Source: JACVRN01 sp036403815 (GTDB taxonomy: Bacteria; Acidobacteriota; Blastocatellia; Pyrinomonadales; Pyrinomonadaceae). From it: 64,000 bases of DNA. The notes beneath the pieces are model-generated. The model did not search any database, had not been told where the DNA came from, and saw nothing but the letters and a program-made list of their open reading frames with translations. Where the stretch lies: assembly GCA_036403815.1 (NCBI GenBank), contig DASWQH010000055.1, positions 1-64,000 on the forward strand, in the 5' to 3' direction. A program made the translations under genes and the position numbers. Of the stretch, positions 24,673-33,050 are shown piece by piece. Each line of letters opens with the position of its first letter. Within the stretch, counting starts at the first letter, position 1.

Positions 24673-25779
24673 TCATGGTCTAAGCCAACCGGGAGGCGCA
24701 CCCGCTCGGCGTGCTTCATCTTCCAGAAGTCTCCAGCGCGCCTGTAATCCTGCGCGCTCGGCTTCCAACTCGTGCAGGCGCGTCGTGAGCGCGCTCTGAT
24801 CATAAGAATAGTTGTTGTACGCGTAGGGTGCGTAGACGGGCAGCGGCAAACCGGCAATGCCCGTTCTGCCGAATGCTCTACGTCGCGGGAAGCCTGTATA
24901 GGCTCCACGCGGATTAAAGAAAACCCGACCGCGCGTTGAGCCGCCGCCAAATCCGGCGCGACCGGAAAGCGGCTCGCGCCGTGTAAATCCGCGCGGCGGT
25001 TCCGGCATACCCGCAGAAGCGTTTGGAAATGCGGGTACTGGAAAGCTGCCGACTACCGGCGACACAAAAGGAAACGAAGCCAAGTTGGTGAAAGAGACGG
25101 TCGGATAATACCCTGGCGTTTCCCTCAGCTTCGAGTACACGTAATTAATCTCCGCATCGTTGACCGCAATAGCCGTTCGCAGTTCTGCTGCGCGTACACG
25201 CCAGTAACCTTCCGCCTGTGCTTCATCTGAATCCGTGCGGGCTGCCATCTCACTTAAACGACGCGTCTCTTCTTCGCGCTGGCGGCGTGTCTCTTCTATA
25301 GAGGGAAGACCAAGCTCTACGCGGCGGCGCTCGTAAGCGGCTTCGCTCGCCTCGCGCCGCGTACGCGTGGCCTCAAGCTCCCTGTCCGTGAGCGTGCGCC
25401 GTGCGCCCTGCCGTGTAACGTTTGCAGGCGATGAAGGGGAAGCTACTGTCGCGCCCGCCTCTCCTACGGCGCGGTTGAGAAGACTCCCCTGCGGCTCATT
25501 GTTGGCGCGCTCTGTGGCCGCAGCGTCAATGCTGGTCATCTGTATGGTGACGAAAAGCCCCGGCGCATATTCGTAAGTTATACCTGCGCGCGTCACGCTG
25601 AAATTGGCGGGGATGTCTATGCTTCTTCCATTGCGTAAAACGACCGTGTAGGCGCTTGTCGCCACGGGCAGCAGGATTGCTAAGACAAGCGCCGCCGCAG
25701 AGCATTTCAGCGTCCGCGTAAATCCGTTTCCGCTGCCGCTGCGTAATTTAGAAGTGAGAAGCATAGATGGCCTGCACAT
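24673..25779 (-). CDS. Exported protein of unknown function with coiled-coil segments
   Basis: 368 residues. A hydrophobic signal segment lies at about 24-43 (LKCSAAALVLAILLPVATSA). YTVVLRNGRSIDIPANF follows, resembling short SH3-like modules at the start of other acidobacterial exported proteins. The middle is charged and helical (RELEATRTRREASEAAYERRR), a Pro/Gly/Arg-rich low-complexity stretch comes next, and a C-terminal coiled coil (LTTRLHELEAERAGLQARW) ends it. No catalytic motif recognised. Confidence 0.6.
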   Translation of the reverse strand: MCRPSMLLTSKLRSGSGNGFTRTLKCSAAALVLAILLPVATSAYTVVLRNGRSIDIPANFSVTRAGITYEYAPGLFVTIQMTSIDAAATERANNEPQGSLLNRAVGEAGATVASPSSPANVTRQGARRTLTDRELEATRTRREASEAAYERRRVELGLPSIEETRRQREEETRRLSEMAARTDSDEAQAEGYWRVRAAELRTAIAVNDAEINYVYSKLRETPGYYPTVSFTNLASFPFVSPVVGSFPVPAFPNASAGMPEPPRGFTRREPLSGRAGFGGGSTRGRVFFNPRGAYTGFPRRRAFGRTGIAGLPLPVYAPYAYNNYSYDQSALTTRLHELEAERAGLQARWRLLEDEARRAGAPPGWLRP

Positions 25780-26034
25780 ACACAGTCTCTCCTAAAGGTA
25801 GTAGAGCCTGAGTATAGCATTCGCCGAAATCCGTTCTCAAACGAGCAGGTTTCAGCCGGACGCTCTTATTGATAAAAAGTTTTGTATTGGCGGGGCTGCT
25901 TTAGTGTACAATCCGCTCTAATCGCCATAGAAGCTTCAAGGGTTGCTTGTCGGCGCACGACCCGCGAAAGGGAGAGGCGTCCTGCCGCCCATGCTTGTTA
26001 ACCTATTTCTCGCAAAGGAGAGAAAAAGAGAATT

Positions 26035-26454
26035 ATGGCAAAGACCGTATGCAAACTCCTAGGAATCGTGTTTATCCTGGTCGGGATTTTGGGATTCGTT
26101 ATTCCCGACCTGCTAGGCACTCACTTGAGCCTTGCGCACAATCTCGTGCATATCATTTCAGGGGCAATCGCCCTGTACCTCGGTTTTGCGGGCAGCTTAA
26201 GCGCCGCACGTCTCTTCTGCATCGCTTTCGGCGCAGTCTACCTACTGCTTGCCATACTCGGTTTCGTGTTGGGAGATGGTGGAGCACATACGATGTCCAA
26301 CATGCCCGGTGCTAACGATGCTAATCTATGGAAAGTAATCACAGGCCAGCTCGAACTTGGGAGGATGGATCACATTGTCCACGTCCTGCTCGGTGTGGTC
26401 TTTCTCATCGGCGGCTTTATCACGAAAGCCGATGTGGCCCGCGCAACCGATTAA
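26035..26454 (+). CDS. DUF4383 family membrane protein
   Basis: 139 residues, four predicted transmembrane helices. The NLVHIISGAIALYLGF segment and the later HIVHVLLGVVFLIGGF segment match DUF4383. Function unknown; small integral inner-membrane protein. AGGAGAG ends about 10 bases before the ATG at 26035. Monocistronic, with hairpin repeats downstream. Confidence 0.8.
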   Translation: MAKTVCKLLGIVFILVGILGFVIPDLLGTHLSLAHNLVHIISGAIALYLGFAGSLSAARLFCIAFGAVYLLLAILGFVLGDGGAHTMSNMPGANDANLWKVITGQLELGRMDHIVHVLLGVVFLIGGFITKADVARATD

Positions 26455-26522
26455 GCTTTTAAGTCTCTTCAGTGGATTAGCGGTTAACACTTAGTTGAGT
26501 CTGTAGCAAGCATTAATTCACC

Positions 26523-26578
26523 GCAGAGACGCAGAGGGGGCGCAGAGAGAGTTGAATGCTTAACTCTCTCTGCGCTTC
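26523..26578. repeat. CCGCAGAGACGCAGAG-type dispersed repeat
   Basis: CACCGCAGAGACGCAGAGGG and its complement-rich partner AACTCTCTCTGCGC form a hairpin. A related fragment (CACCACAGAGACCGGAGAG) ends the window at about 63960-64000. Repeats with this sequence are, from general knowledge, widespread in environmental bacterial genomes. Confidence 0.65.
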
Positions 26579-26647
26579 TTCTGTTGTGAAGGCTCCAATC
26601 TTTCAAGTTATACCGGATTGCAAAAAAGAGAGGGCGTGAGGTTATGC

Positions 26648-26725
26648 AGGTCAGTACCGCCTGCGTGAGCGAGCGGGTCTCAAGCTGCGTCGAAACCCGC
26701 CCGCTACCGCAGGCGGTACTGACCT
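26648..26725. repeat. GGTCAGTACCGCCTGCG hairpin, copy 1
   Basis: AGGTCAGTACCGCCTGCG at 26648-26665 is mirrored by CGCAGGCGGTACTGACCT at 26708-26725, with CGGGCGGGT-like sequence inside. A close copy occurs at 55100-55174, so this one is a true dispersed family. It lies between convergent genes. Confidence 0.85.
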
Positions 26726-26754
26726 CTTTTTCTACTGCATCTTGGTATTAGAAT

Positions 26755-29124
26755 CTAAAATCTGAAATTCACCCCTCCACGTCCCACAATGCCGGGCGCG
26801 CGGAAACCGTTCTCGAAGTAATTCGAGTCGAAAAGGTTATCTGCCCCTCCGAACAATATGAAGGTCACGCGTTCGGACAGTACACGCTCGTACGCGGCGA
26901 AGAGGTCGGCTTTAGTGTAGCCGTCAAAGCGCAGGTCTGCTTCAAACGGAAATATTCCACGAAAGACAGGCCCGATGTATGAGCCTGTGCGATTGAGGTC
27001 GAAATTAACCAGCACGGCGCGATAGCGCTGGCTCAAGTTGATGCTGAAGAGATGCGCCGGGATGACGAACTCCGTTTCAAGTCCCCTTGCAGGATTGAAG
27101 CGGTCGCTGTTCGTGTAGGTGTAGGAAGCCCGCAAGAGTGTCCCGCGCAGCGGCGTTGTTTCCATGTAGGTTTCAAGCCCGCGCGAGATGCCGCCCGGAC
27201 GATTGTAGTAACCGCCGAAGAGTCGCGCGCCCAACGGGTCAACGCCCGCGAAATCAATGACACGTTGAAGCCGCGTGTAGAAGTATGTCGCTCCGAACAA
27301 CAAGCGGTCACGCGCGAGTCGCTGGTCAAAGCCGCCGTCCACGCTGATGCTTTGTTCGGCTCTTACGGTCGGGTCGCCGAAGCGTGTGAAGATGCCGCTG
27401 ATGGTGCCTTCGCCGAAGCGCTCGAAAAGCGATGGAGCACGGAAACCGTTCCCGACGTGAGCGCGCAATTTCGTGTTCGTAGAGCTGATGAAGTAAGCGA
27501 TTGAGCCATCGCCCGTGACCGAAGACCGTGCTTCTATATTGCTCAAGAATCCGGGACGGTCGGCGGCTCGTATGCTATAGAACTGCCCGCGCGCCGCCAC
27601 GGAAATCTGCAAGCGACCGTCGAGCAGGAAAATCTGGTCTTGCCCGAAGACGGCTGCGGTCTTCTGCCTGTCGGTCGTGGCGGTTGGCGAGAATGTCGAT
27701 TGCTGAAAAAGCGTCTCGCGCTCGAACTCAAACCCGCCGGTGATTAAGTTATAGCGACCGAGGCGAAGGTTCGCTCGTGCGTCGAGCGTATCGGTCGAGC
27801 CGTTGTTCGTGAAGTAGTAAGGGAAATCTCCGAACGGCGAGAAGGCTGCGAAGTTCGGGTCAACCAGCGCCCCGTCATAAAAGCGCCTTCGCGTGGAGAC
27901 TTTCTGGTAAGCGACCGTGTAAGAGAACTGGTCGTTGATGCTCTGTGTAAAACGCAGCGAGCCTACGAGCACGCGATTGCGACGACCATGATCAGGGTCG
28001 TTGAAATCCGGCTGAAAGGTGACGCCCTCTACGGCCTTTGGAAAACGTTCTGTGCCGGTGAAAGCTGCGGGCAGCGCCACGGGGCTTTCGTTCTGGCGAG
28101 CGTTCGAGATAGTGCCGTAGAAGTTTGCAGCCACGGTGATGCCCTGCGTCGGGTTGAATTGAACGCGCCCGCTCCCGGCAGTATTCCCGTACTCGTCCTG
28201 GCCGTCCACGCCGCGCCGCACATCAAATCTTGTTAACCCGAAGCTGAAGCCTGCACGTTTTCCTATCCCGCCTGAGCCTTTCACACGCTCACGGAAGAGC
28301 TTTAGCGCCCCGGCCTCGAACCCTGCCTCAAAGCGAGGCGTGCCCTCGCCTACTCTCGGCGCTAGATTGATGACGCCGCCGATGGCGTTCGTGCCGTAGA
28401 TGGAAGAGCCGGAGCCGCGCAGGATTTCCACGCGGTCTATATCAACGGGCAGAAGGTCTGGGATGAATGAGACCGCAGAGCCGTTGATGTCCGAAGCATC
28501 GCGCACGCGCAAGCCGTCCAGCAGCAGCGCCGTATCAAAGTTGCGACCTCCGCGCAGGCGCAGGGTAGTCAAAGCTCCGTAAGTGCCCTGCTGCTGCACG
28601 CGCAAGCCCGGCACGCCGCGCAGGGCTTCCGGCAGAGTCTCTTCCCTTCTATCCTCCATGTCGCGGGCTTCAACAAGCGTCACGGCTTTCGAGACCTCAT
28701 CGGCGCGCTGCGGAGTGCCGGAGGCAACCACCACCACGTTCTCGTTAACGGCCTCGACCGCAAGCGTCACGTCGTAGTTGAAGACTTGAAGACGCGCGAC
28801 GCGCAGCTCGTCGGAGACTTGCGCGGCAAACCCTCTTGCCTTTGCTTCCAGAAAATACTCGCCCGGCGCGATGCCTGTGAAAGCATAAATACCATTCTCG
28901 TCCGTGCGCGCCAGAATCATTAGCCCGCTGCGAGAGCGCAGGCGCATCTCGGCGCTGACGACGATTGCGCCCCGTTCGTCCTTCACACGACCCGTAATCG
29001 TCGCCCCGCCCTGCCCGAAAGCATTCGTCGAGAGCGAAAGAAAAAGCGCAAGCGCAAACCACACGCACGCCTGTCTTATTCGACTAACTCTTCGTTTTGT
29101 ATAGATAAATATTCTATCTGTCAT
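26755..29124 (-). CDS. btuB: TonB-dependent outer-membrane receptor, probably for cobalamin
   Basis: 789 residues. Signal peptide (WFALALFLSLSTNAFGQ), then a carboxypeptidase-regulatory-like beta domain (about 38-115), a plug domain (about 135-245; LRLRGGRNFDTALLLDG, VEILRGSGSSIYGTNAIGG) and a C-terminal beta-barrel ending in F. Two features suggest vitamin B12 as ligand: a cobalamin riboswitch directly upstream and btuD, btuC and btuF next on the same strand. Other corrinoids or chelates are possible. Length is normal for receptors with the extra N-terminal domain. Confidence 0.85.
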   Translation of the reverse strand: MTDRIFIYTKRRVSRIRQACVWFALALFLSLSTNAFGQGGATITGRVKDERGAIVVSAEMRLRSRSGLMILARTDENGIYAFTGIAPGEYFLEAKARGFAAQVSDELRVARLQVFNYDVTLAVEAVNENVVVVASGTPQRADEVSKAVTLVEARDMEDRREETLPEALRGVPGLRVQQQGTYGALTTLRLRGGRNFDTALLLDGLRVRDASDINGSAVSFIPDLLPVDIDRVEILRGSGSSIYGTNAIGGVINLAPRVGEGTPRFEAGFEAGALKLFRERVKGSGGIGKRAGFSFGLTRFDVRRGVDGQDEYGNTAGSGRVQFNPTQGITVAANFYGTISNARQNESPVALPAAFTGTERFPKAVEGVTFQPDFNDPDHGRRNRVLVGSLRFTQSINDQFSYTVAYQKVSTRRRFYDGALVDPNFAAFSPFGDFPYYFTNNGSTDTLDARANLRLGRYNLITGGFEFERETLFQQSTFSPTATTDRQKTAAVFGQDQIFLLDGRLQISVAARGQFYSIRAADRPGFLSNIEARSSVTGDGSIAYFISSTNTKLRAHVGNGFRAPSLFERFGEGTISGIFTRFGDPTVRAEQSISVDGGFDQRLARDRLLFGATYFYTRLQRVIDFAGVDPLGARLFGGYYNRPGGISRGLETYMETTPLRGTLLRASYTYTNSDRFNPARGLETEFVIPAHLFSINLSQRYRAVLVNFDLNRTGSYIGPVFRGIFPFEADLRFDGYTKADLFAAYERVLSERVTFILFGGADNLFDSNYFENGFRAPGIVGRGGVNFRF

Positions 29125-29174
29125 GTCCAGCTTCTCCTGCCCGTCGCAGTACGAGCTTCAAAAGAGCAAACACG

Positions 29175-29400
29175 CTAGGTCTCCTGACTCGCGGCGCTGA
29201 AGAGCAGGGATGAGGGCAGCAGCGATGAGGGGTGAAAAGGAAACGGCACCAACTGAATCGTTGAGTATTTCTTCTTCATCCCTCATCCCTCCGCCCTCAT
29301 CCTTGCCTTTCTGTTCGACGCCTTCCCGCCTCTCTACAGAGAAGCAGTGGCATGATGTGTCGAACGTTCTTACCGCCTACAGTTGCGCGGGCAGTGTCGG
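29175..29400 (-). promoter_or_regulatory. Cobalamin riboswitch (classical type) of the receptor gene
   Basis: Read on the - strand, it shows the core CACTGCCCGCGCAACTGTA (29378-29396), GCCACTG (29345-29351), GGGAAGGCG (29319-29327) and the B12 box AGTCAGGAGACC (29178-29189), in the canonical order. The 5' part (GGTG..TCC) above 29400 is poorly conserved. It ends about 50 bases before the receptor start and should repress it when cobalamin is plentiful. An unrelated repeat hairpin occupies the space between GGGAAGGC and the B12 box. Confidence 0.85.
29205..29305. repeat. GGATGAGGG hairpin inside the riboswitch
   Basis: The GCAGGGATGAGGGCAGCAGC-side arm (about 29205-29236) pairs with the CATCCCTCATCCCTCCGCCC side (about 29276-29302). 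Units of GGATGAGG are repeated. It lies entirely between two conserved riboswitch blocks, where natural aptamers carry a variable peripheral stem. Confidence 0.7.
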
Positions 29401-29425
29401 CTTTGAAGAGAAGCTCATAGCTTTC

Positions 29426-29511
29426 AACAGTCAGCGGTCAGCAATCAGCTTTTTGAAATCTCAACTTTGGGATTTCAAATCTCTGCTTACTGCTTACTGC
29501 TCACTTTTAAC
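29426..29511. repeat. Hairpin with mixed CAGCGGTCAGC and GCTTACTGC units
   Basis: Contains CAGTCAGCGGTCAGCAATCAG (29428 onward), GAAATCTCAA/TTGGGATTTC as an inner stem, and GCTTACTGCTTACTGCTCAC at about 29486-29505. The outer units are related to those at 19251, 24597 and 60267. It occupies the gap between btuD and the riboswitch. Confidence 0.6.
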
Positions 29512-29558
29512 TCTCTTCTCACCGTCTTCCCTGAACGGTTAGCTCGTCGGTTGTGGCC

Positions 29559-30350
29559 TTACCGGCGCTTATGTTGGAGCACCGGCGTGATGCGTGGCGA
29601 ACCCGTGATGGGGTGATCGTCCACTAAAACCTGAATATCGAAAAGCTCGCGCAGGAGTTCGGGCGTGAGCACCTGTCGCGGGTTGCCCGTGGCAAGCGTG
29701 CGCCCTTTTTTCAGCAGGAGCACGCGGTCTGCAAACTCCGCCGCCAGATTAACGTCATGCGTGACGACGACCGCTGCTGCTTCTCTTTCATCACAACGCT
29801 CTCGCACAAGGGCGAGCATGGCGGCCTGATGCGCTAAATCCAGATTGGCCGTCGGCTCATCCAGTAAAAGGATTGGGGCTTCGGTTGCTAGGGCGCGCGC
29901 CAGCACCGCTCGCTGTCGCTCGCCGCCGGAAAGCTCGCTGACGAGCCGCGCGCCGAAATCCGTCAGCCCGGTCTCATTGAGCGCAAGCTTTGCAGCTTCT
30001 ATGTCCCGTTCCGTTTCCCAGCCCCACGCGCCCGCGCTAGCCCATGCATAGCGCCCACCCAGCACAAACTCCATCACCGTCACAGGAAAACGCAGCTCCG
30101 ATTCCTGTGCTACGACCGCGATGCGCCGCCCTATGACACGCCGGGCGAACTGGCGCAAAGGTTTTCCGTCGAGCTGTATCTCGCCGCGCGTAGTCTCCTT
30201 CGCGCCGTTGAGGGCGCGCATCAGCGTAGACTTGCCCGCGCCGTTCGGCCCTATGATTGCCGTCACGCTTCCCGGCGGCGCAGACAAAGAAATGCCTGCG
30301 AGGACTTCGCGCGCTCCGTAGCCGATGCTGATTTCTTTCGCCTCAAGCAT
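29559..30350 (-). CDS. btuD: ABC transporter ATP-binding protein, cobalamin/iron-chelate type
   Basis: 263 residues. Walker A GPNGAGKST (34-42), signature LSGGERQRAVLARAL, Walker B ILLLDEPT and the H-loop VVVTHDVN are intact. It belongs to the FepC/BtuD/HmuV group. The start is 1 bp after the permease stop, so it is co-translated with the BtuC-like permease. Placement between cobalamin riboswitches favours vitamin B12 over iron or heme. Confidence 0.9.
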   Translation of the reverse strand: MLEAKEISIGYGAREVLAGISLSAPPGSVTAIIGPNGAGKSTLMRALNGAKETTRGEIQLDGKPLRQFARRVIGRRIAVVAQESELRFPVTVMEFVLGGRYAWASAGAWGWETERDIEAAKLALNETGLTDFGARLVSELSGGERQRAVLARALATEAPILLLDEPTANLDLAHQAAMLALVRERCDEREAAAVVVTHDVNLAAEFADRVLLLKKGRTLATGNPRQVLTPELLRELFDIQVLVDDHPITGSPRITPVLQHKRR

Positions 30351-30351
30351 T

Positions 30352-31395
30352 TCAGCCTCTTCTCAAGAGGTAAATAAAGAGCGGCGCGCCGATGAGCGCA
30401 GTGATTGCGCCGACAGGCAACTCTCGCGGCGCGATAATGGTGCGTGCAACCGTGTCTGCCACAATCACGAACGTCGCCCCTGCAAGCGAAGCCGCAGGGA
30501 TAGTCAGACGGTTATCGCTGCCTACGGATAGACGAACCAGATGCGGCACGACCAAGCCCACATAGCCGACCGAGCCGGAAGATGCGACCGATGCTCCGAC
30601 TAAAAGGCTCGCCACCAGAAAGACGGTCAGGCGCACGCGCTCGACCTCTACGCCCAGATCGAAAGCATCCCGCTCGCCGAGCATCATCAGATTCAGCGAG
30701 CGCGCATTCATTGTCAGCACAATCACCCCAAGCAGCGCTGCTATGACGGCAATCGTCAACATCTGCTCGGTCGAGCCTGACAGGTCTCCAAGAAGCCAGA
30801 AGGTGAACGAGCGAATGCGCGTCGCATCCATTAAGGTCGTGACGAAGACTATGACCGACGAGAGAAACGTCGTCACGATGACGCCAGCCAGAATCAATCG
30901 CTCCGGCGATGTTCCGGCACGACCGCGCGCCAGCTTGTAAACGACGAAGGTAGCGCCGAGCGCTCCCGCAAAGGCCATCACAGGCCGACTCCATTCCACC
31001 GTCTCCTCAGTGCCGAAGAAGACGAGCGCAATCATCGTCCCGACCGCCGCGCCGTTCGAGATGCCCAGCAGGTAAGGCTCCGCGAGCGGATTGCGCAGCA
31101 GCGCTTGATAGCCAGCCCCAGCTGCCGCAAGGCTTGCGCCCACGGTGGCCGCCAGAAGTATGCGCGGCATACGCACGTCAAAGAGTATGGCGCGCTCGAC
31201 AGATGAAAGATTGCAGGCTCCGCTTCCACCCGTGAAAATCCCGCACAGCGTCGCGCTCACAGGCAAACGCTCGCTCCCAACCAGAGACGCTACGACCATC
31301 ACGCCAAGCAGTACGAGCACGAGCAGTAGAAATACTATAAGCGCATAGCGCAGCGTGACACGCGCTTCTCTAGTCTCTGTGCTCAAACTCTTCAT
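30352..31395 (-). CDS. btuC: FecCD/BtuC-type ABC transporter permease
   Basis: 347 residues, about nine to ten transmembrane helices. FecCD family motifs are visible: LLRNPLAEPYLLGISNGAAVG, and VGYVGLVVPHLVRLSVGSD near the coupling region. Forms the inner-membrane channel with BtuD. Downstream of btuF on the same strand, separated from it by a repeat hairpin. Confidence 0.92.
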   Translation of the reverse strand: MKSLSTETREARVTLRYALIVFLLLVLVLLGVMVVASLVGSERLPVSATLCGIFTGGSGACNLSSVERAILFDVRMPRILLAATVGASLAAAGAGYQALLRNPLAEPYLLGISNGAAVGTMIALVFFGTEETVEWSRPVMAFAGALGATFVVYKLARGRAGTSPERLILAGVIVTTFLSSVIVFVTTLMDATRIRSFTFWLLGDLSGSTEQMLTIAVIAALLGVIVLTMNARSLNLMMLGERDAFDLGVEVERVRLTVFLVASLLVGASVASSGSVGYVGLVVPHLVRLSVGSDNRLTIPAASLAGATFVIVADTVARTIIAPRELPVGAITALIGAPLFIYLLRRG

Positions 31396-31401
31396 GATGA
31401 C

Positions 31402-31545
31402 TGTAGGGGCAGGGACAAGCCCTCGGCCCGCATCGCTCGTCAGAGCGATTATTAATCAGCGATGGACTCAACCTTGAAACGTAACGACATTTGATTATCA
31501 GCTTCGCTGATAGGGGCAGGGACTAGCCCTGCCCCTACAGTTCCG
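31402..31545. repeat. GGGGCAGGGACTAGCCC hairpin between btuF and btuC
   Basis: TGTAGGGGCAGGGACAAGCC (about 31402-31421) is complementary to the right end GGGACTAGCCCTGCCCCTAC (about 31521-31540). Inner palindromes CATCGCTCG/CAGAGCGATT and ATCAGCTTCGCTGAT add stems. The outer arm overlaps the last codons of btuF. Confidence 0.75.
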
Positions 31546-32503
31546 CATTCTTAAAAAGTTCCGGGTGCAGCGCACGCGCCATCTGCTCAAGTCCGTCCAC
31601 GAGTCTGGGGCCGGGGCGCGAAAGAAAGTCGCCGTTGATCTTGTAGACACGATTATTCAAGACGGCGGGCGAGCGCCGCAGAGGCTTTGCGACTTCCGCA
31701 TTGGCCTGAGCACCCATAGAATCTCCCGTCGCCATGATGACCACATCGGGGCGTGCGGCGAGCGCGGATTCGTCGCTGTAACGCGGCCACGCGCCCGGCA
31801 CATCCGCCGTCACCGACACGCCCCCTGCGCGCCGTACTAAATCCGTGATAAAGGAATCGCGGCCAGCCGTGTAAAGCGGCTCAGCCGAAAGTTGATAAAA
31901 GACGGAGACAGGCTTTTCATTCCTGACCTTCTCTTCTGTAGAGACGGCTCGCGCACGCAGAGAAGTAACCAGCGACGCGGCTTTCTCTCGCTCGTCCACC
32001 AGTTCGCCAATGACCTGTATGGATTGAAAGACGCCCTCTAAATCGTGCGGGTCTGTGATGTAGACGGCTATGTTCTGCTCGTCCAACTGCTTGGTAAACG
32101 CTTCGAGCTGCGAAGCTGTGGAGACGAATATCAACTGGGGCTTGAGAGCTATGATACGCTCTATGCTCGGATGCAGCGTGTCCCCGACTTTGGCAACCTG
32201 TCTGGCTTCCGCAGGGTAATCGCAGAAGGTTGTGTTGCCGACGAGCCTTGGGCCTGCGCCGACGGCGTAAACTATCTCTGTCAAATTCGGCGCGAGCGTG
32301 ATGATTCGCTCAGGTCTGAGGGGAACGCGCACACGCCTGCCTGCTCCGTCCGTCACCTCTCGCGTACCTGCCTGCGAATCTCTATTAGAAAGATTCGCGC
32401 TTCTCATGGAGCAGGACGCAAAGAGAGCTACGGCACAGGTGAGCGCGAACAGACAGAGCGCCTGCGTGGGGTGAAATCTTTTTTGAGAATTACGTGTAAA
32501 CAA
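31535..32503 (-). CDS. btuF: Cobalamin ABC transporter substrate-binding lipoprotein
   Basis: 322 residues, a cobalamin/Fe-siderophore binding-protein fold. RVPLRPERIITLAPNLTEIVYAVGAG and VGDTLHPSIERIIALKPQLIF are typical of BtuF. Signal peptide with lipobox FASC (C31), so lipid-anchored in the periplasm. No ATG precedes the signal peptide in frame; the only plausible start is TTG at 32503, which lies in the U-tract of the upstream terminator hairpin. The candidate ribosome-binding site AGGAAGG is in the 3' arm of that hairpin. Confidence 0.88.
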   Translation of the reverse strand: MFTRNSQKRFHPTQALCLFALTCAVALFASCSMRSANLSNRDSQAGTREVTDGAGRRVRVPLRPERIITLAPNLTEIVYAVGAGPRLVGNTTFCDYPAEARQVAKVGDTLHPSIERIIALKPQLIFVSTASQLEAFTKQLDEQNIAVYITDPHDLEGVFQSIQVIGELVDEREKAASLVTSLRARAVSTEEKVRNEKPVSVFYQLSAEPLYTAGRDSFITDLVRRAGGVSVTADVPGAWPRYSDESALAARPDVVIMATGDSMGAQANAEVAKPLRRSPAVLNNRVYKINGDFLSRPGPRLVDGLEQMARALHPELFKNAEL

Positions 32504-32504
32504 A

Positions 32505-32573
32505 AAGCCCGTCGCCTTCCTGTCTCAAAGAGCGTGCCTTTTCAGTTAAGGCGACAGGAGGCGACGGGCTTTG
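32505..32573 (-). terminator. Riboswitch-controlled intrinsic terminator before btuF
   Basis: On the - strand, AAGCCCGTCGCC(TCC)TGTC pairs with GACAGGAAGGCGACGGGCTT followed by TTTTG. The long GC-rich stem and T-run make a strong terminator between the cobalamin aptamer and btuF. Its 3' arm also holds the only Shine-Dalgarno-like sequence (AGGAAGG), so folding would block both transcription and translation. Confidence 0.85.
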
Positions 32574-32667
32574 GATTACTTTAAGGAGAAAAAGAAGAAC
32601 CCGTTCGGCGGCCTGAACACCCTTACGCGAGGCGCTCAAAAAAAAGGCTGCTGTGGCGTCAAAACTA

Positions 32668-32892
32668 AACGGGCAGGTTTCCTGGCTTAGGAATAATTTG
32701 AGACATGAATGCGCTTGATTCCAAGGCGCTTGCACATGCTCCATTCCATCACAGTGGCGCGACCGCACGGGATTCTCACCCGCTTCCCCTTTATTTCCCG
32801 CTTACCCTCAACCTTTTGAGAGCGCGGAACACCCGGACGCTTTTCTATTAAAAGAGCTGTGGAAAACATTCCTGGTTTCCCTTGTGGACGTG
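32668..32892 (-). promoter_or_regulatory. Cobalamin riboswitch (shorter type) of the btuFCD operon
   Basis: On the - strand: GGGAAGCGGGTGAGAATCCC (32769-32788), GGTCGCGCCACTGTGA just after it, and the B12 box AAGCCAGGAAACCTGCCCG (about 32669-32687). The GCCACTG...GGGAAGGC arm seen in the other riboswitch is not evident, so this looks like the shorter class of cobalamin aptamers. The 5' limit is set by the putative promoter. Confidence 0.88.
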
Positions 32893-32898
32893 CCGGAC

Positions 32899-32926
32899 GT
32901 TATCACGCGCCTACGTTAAAAGTCAA
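32899..32926 (-). promoter_or_regulatory. Putative promoter of the btuFCD riboswitch transcript
   Basis: On the - strand, TTGACT (32926-32921) and GATAAC (32904-32899) are separated by 16 bp. Transcription would begin about 32892, just upstream of the aptamer. The position fits the riboswitch well. Confidence 0.5.
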
Positions 32927-33050
32927 AAGCTAAGGCCGCCTGCTATGGTTAAAGTGAGCTGCTTATCCCTTCACGGTTTTACCTTTTGAGCTTTTCCTTT
33001 TAAGATTCAGGGTCGAACAAATTCTCTCGCACCAAGGAGCAATCAGCCAG

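Noticed and set aside
25907..25912. TACAAT as -10 element before the DUF4383 gene
   Set aside because: No -35 at acceptable spacing; the nearest (TTGTAT) is 19 bp away. Too weak to list.
25947..26034. Possible small RNA or riboswitch with CGCGAAAGGGAGAGGCG before the DUF4383 gene
   Set aside because: No conserved riboswitch motif could be matched; short GC-rich pairing alone is not enough.
32687..32869. 60-codon - strand frame upstream of btuF
   Set aside because: Lies within the cobalamin riboswitch; conserved RNA blocks explain the sequence better than coding.
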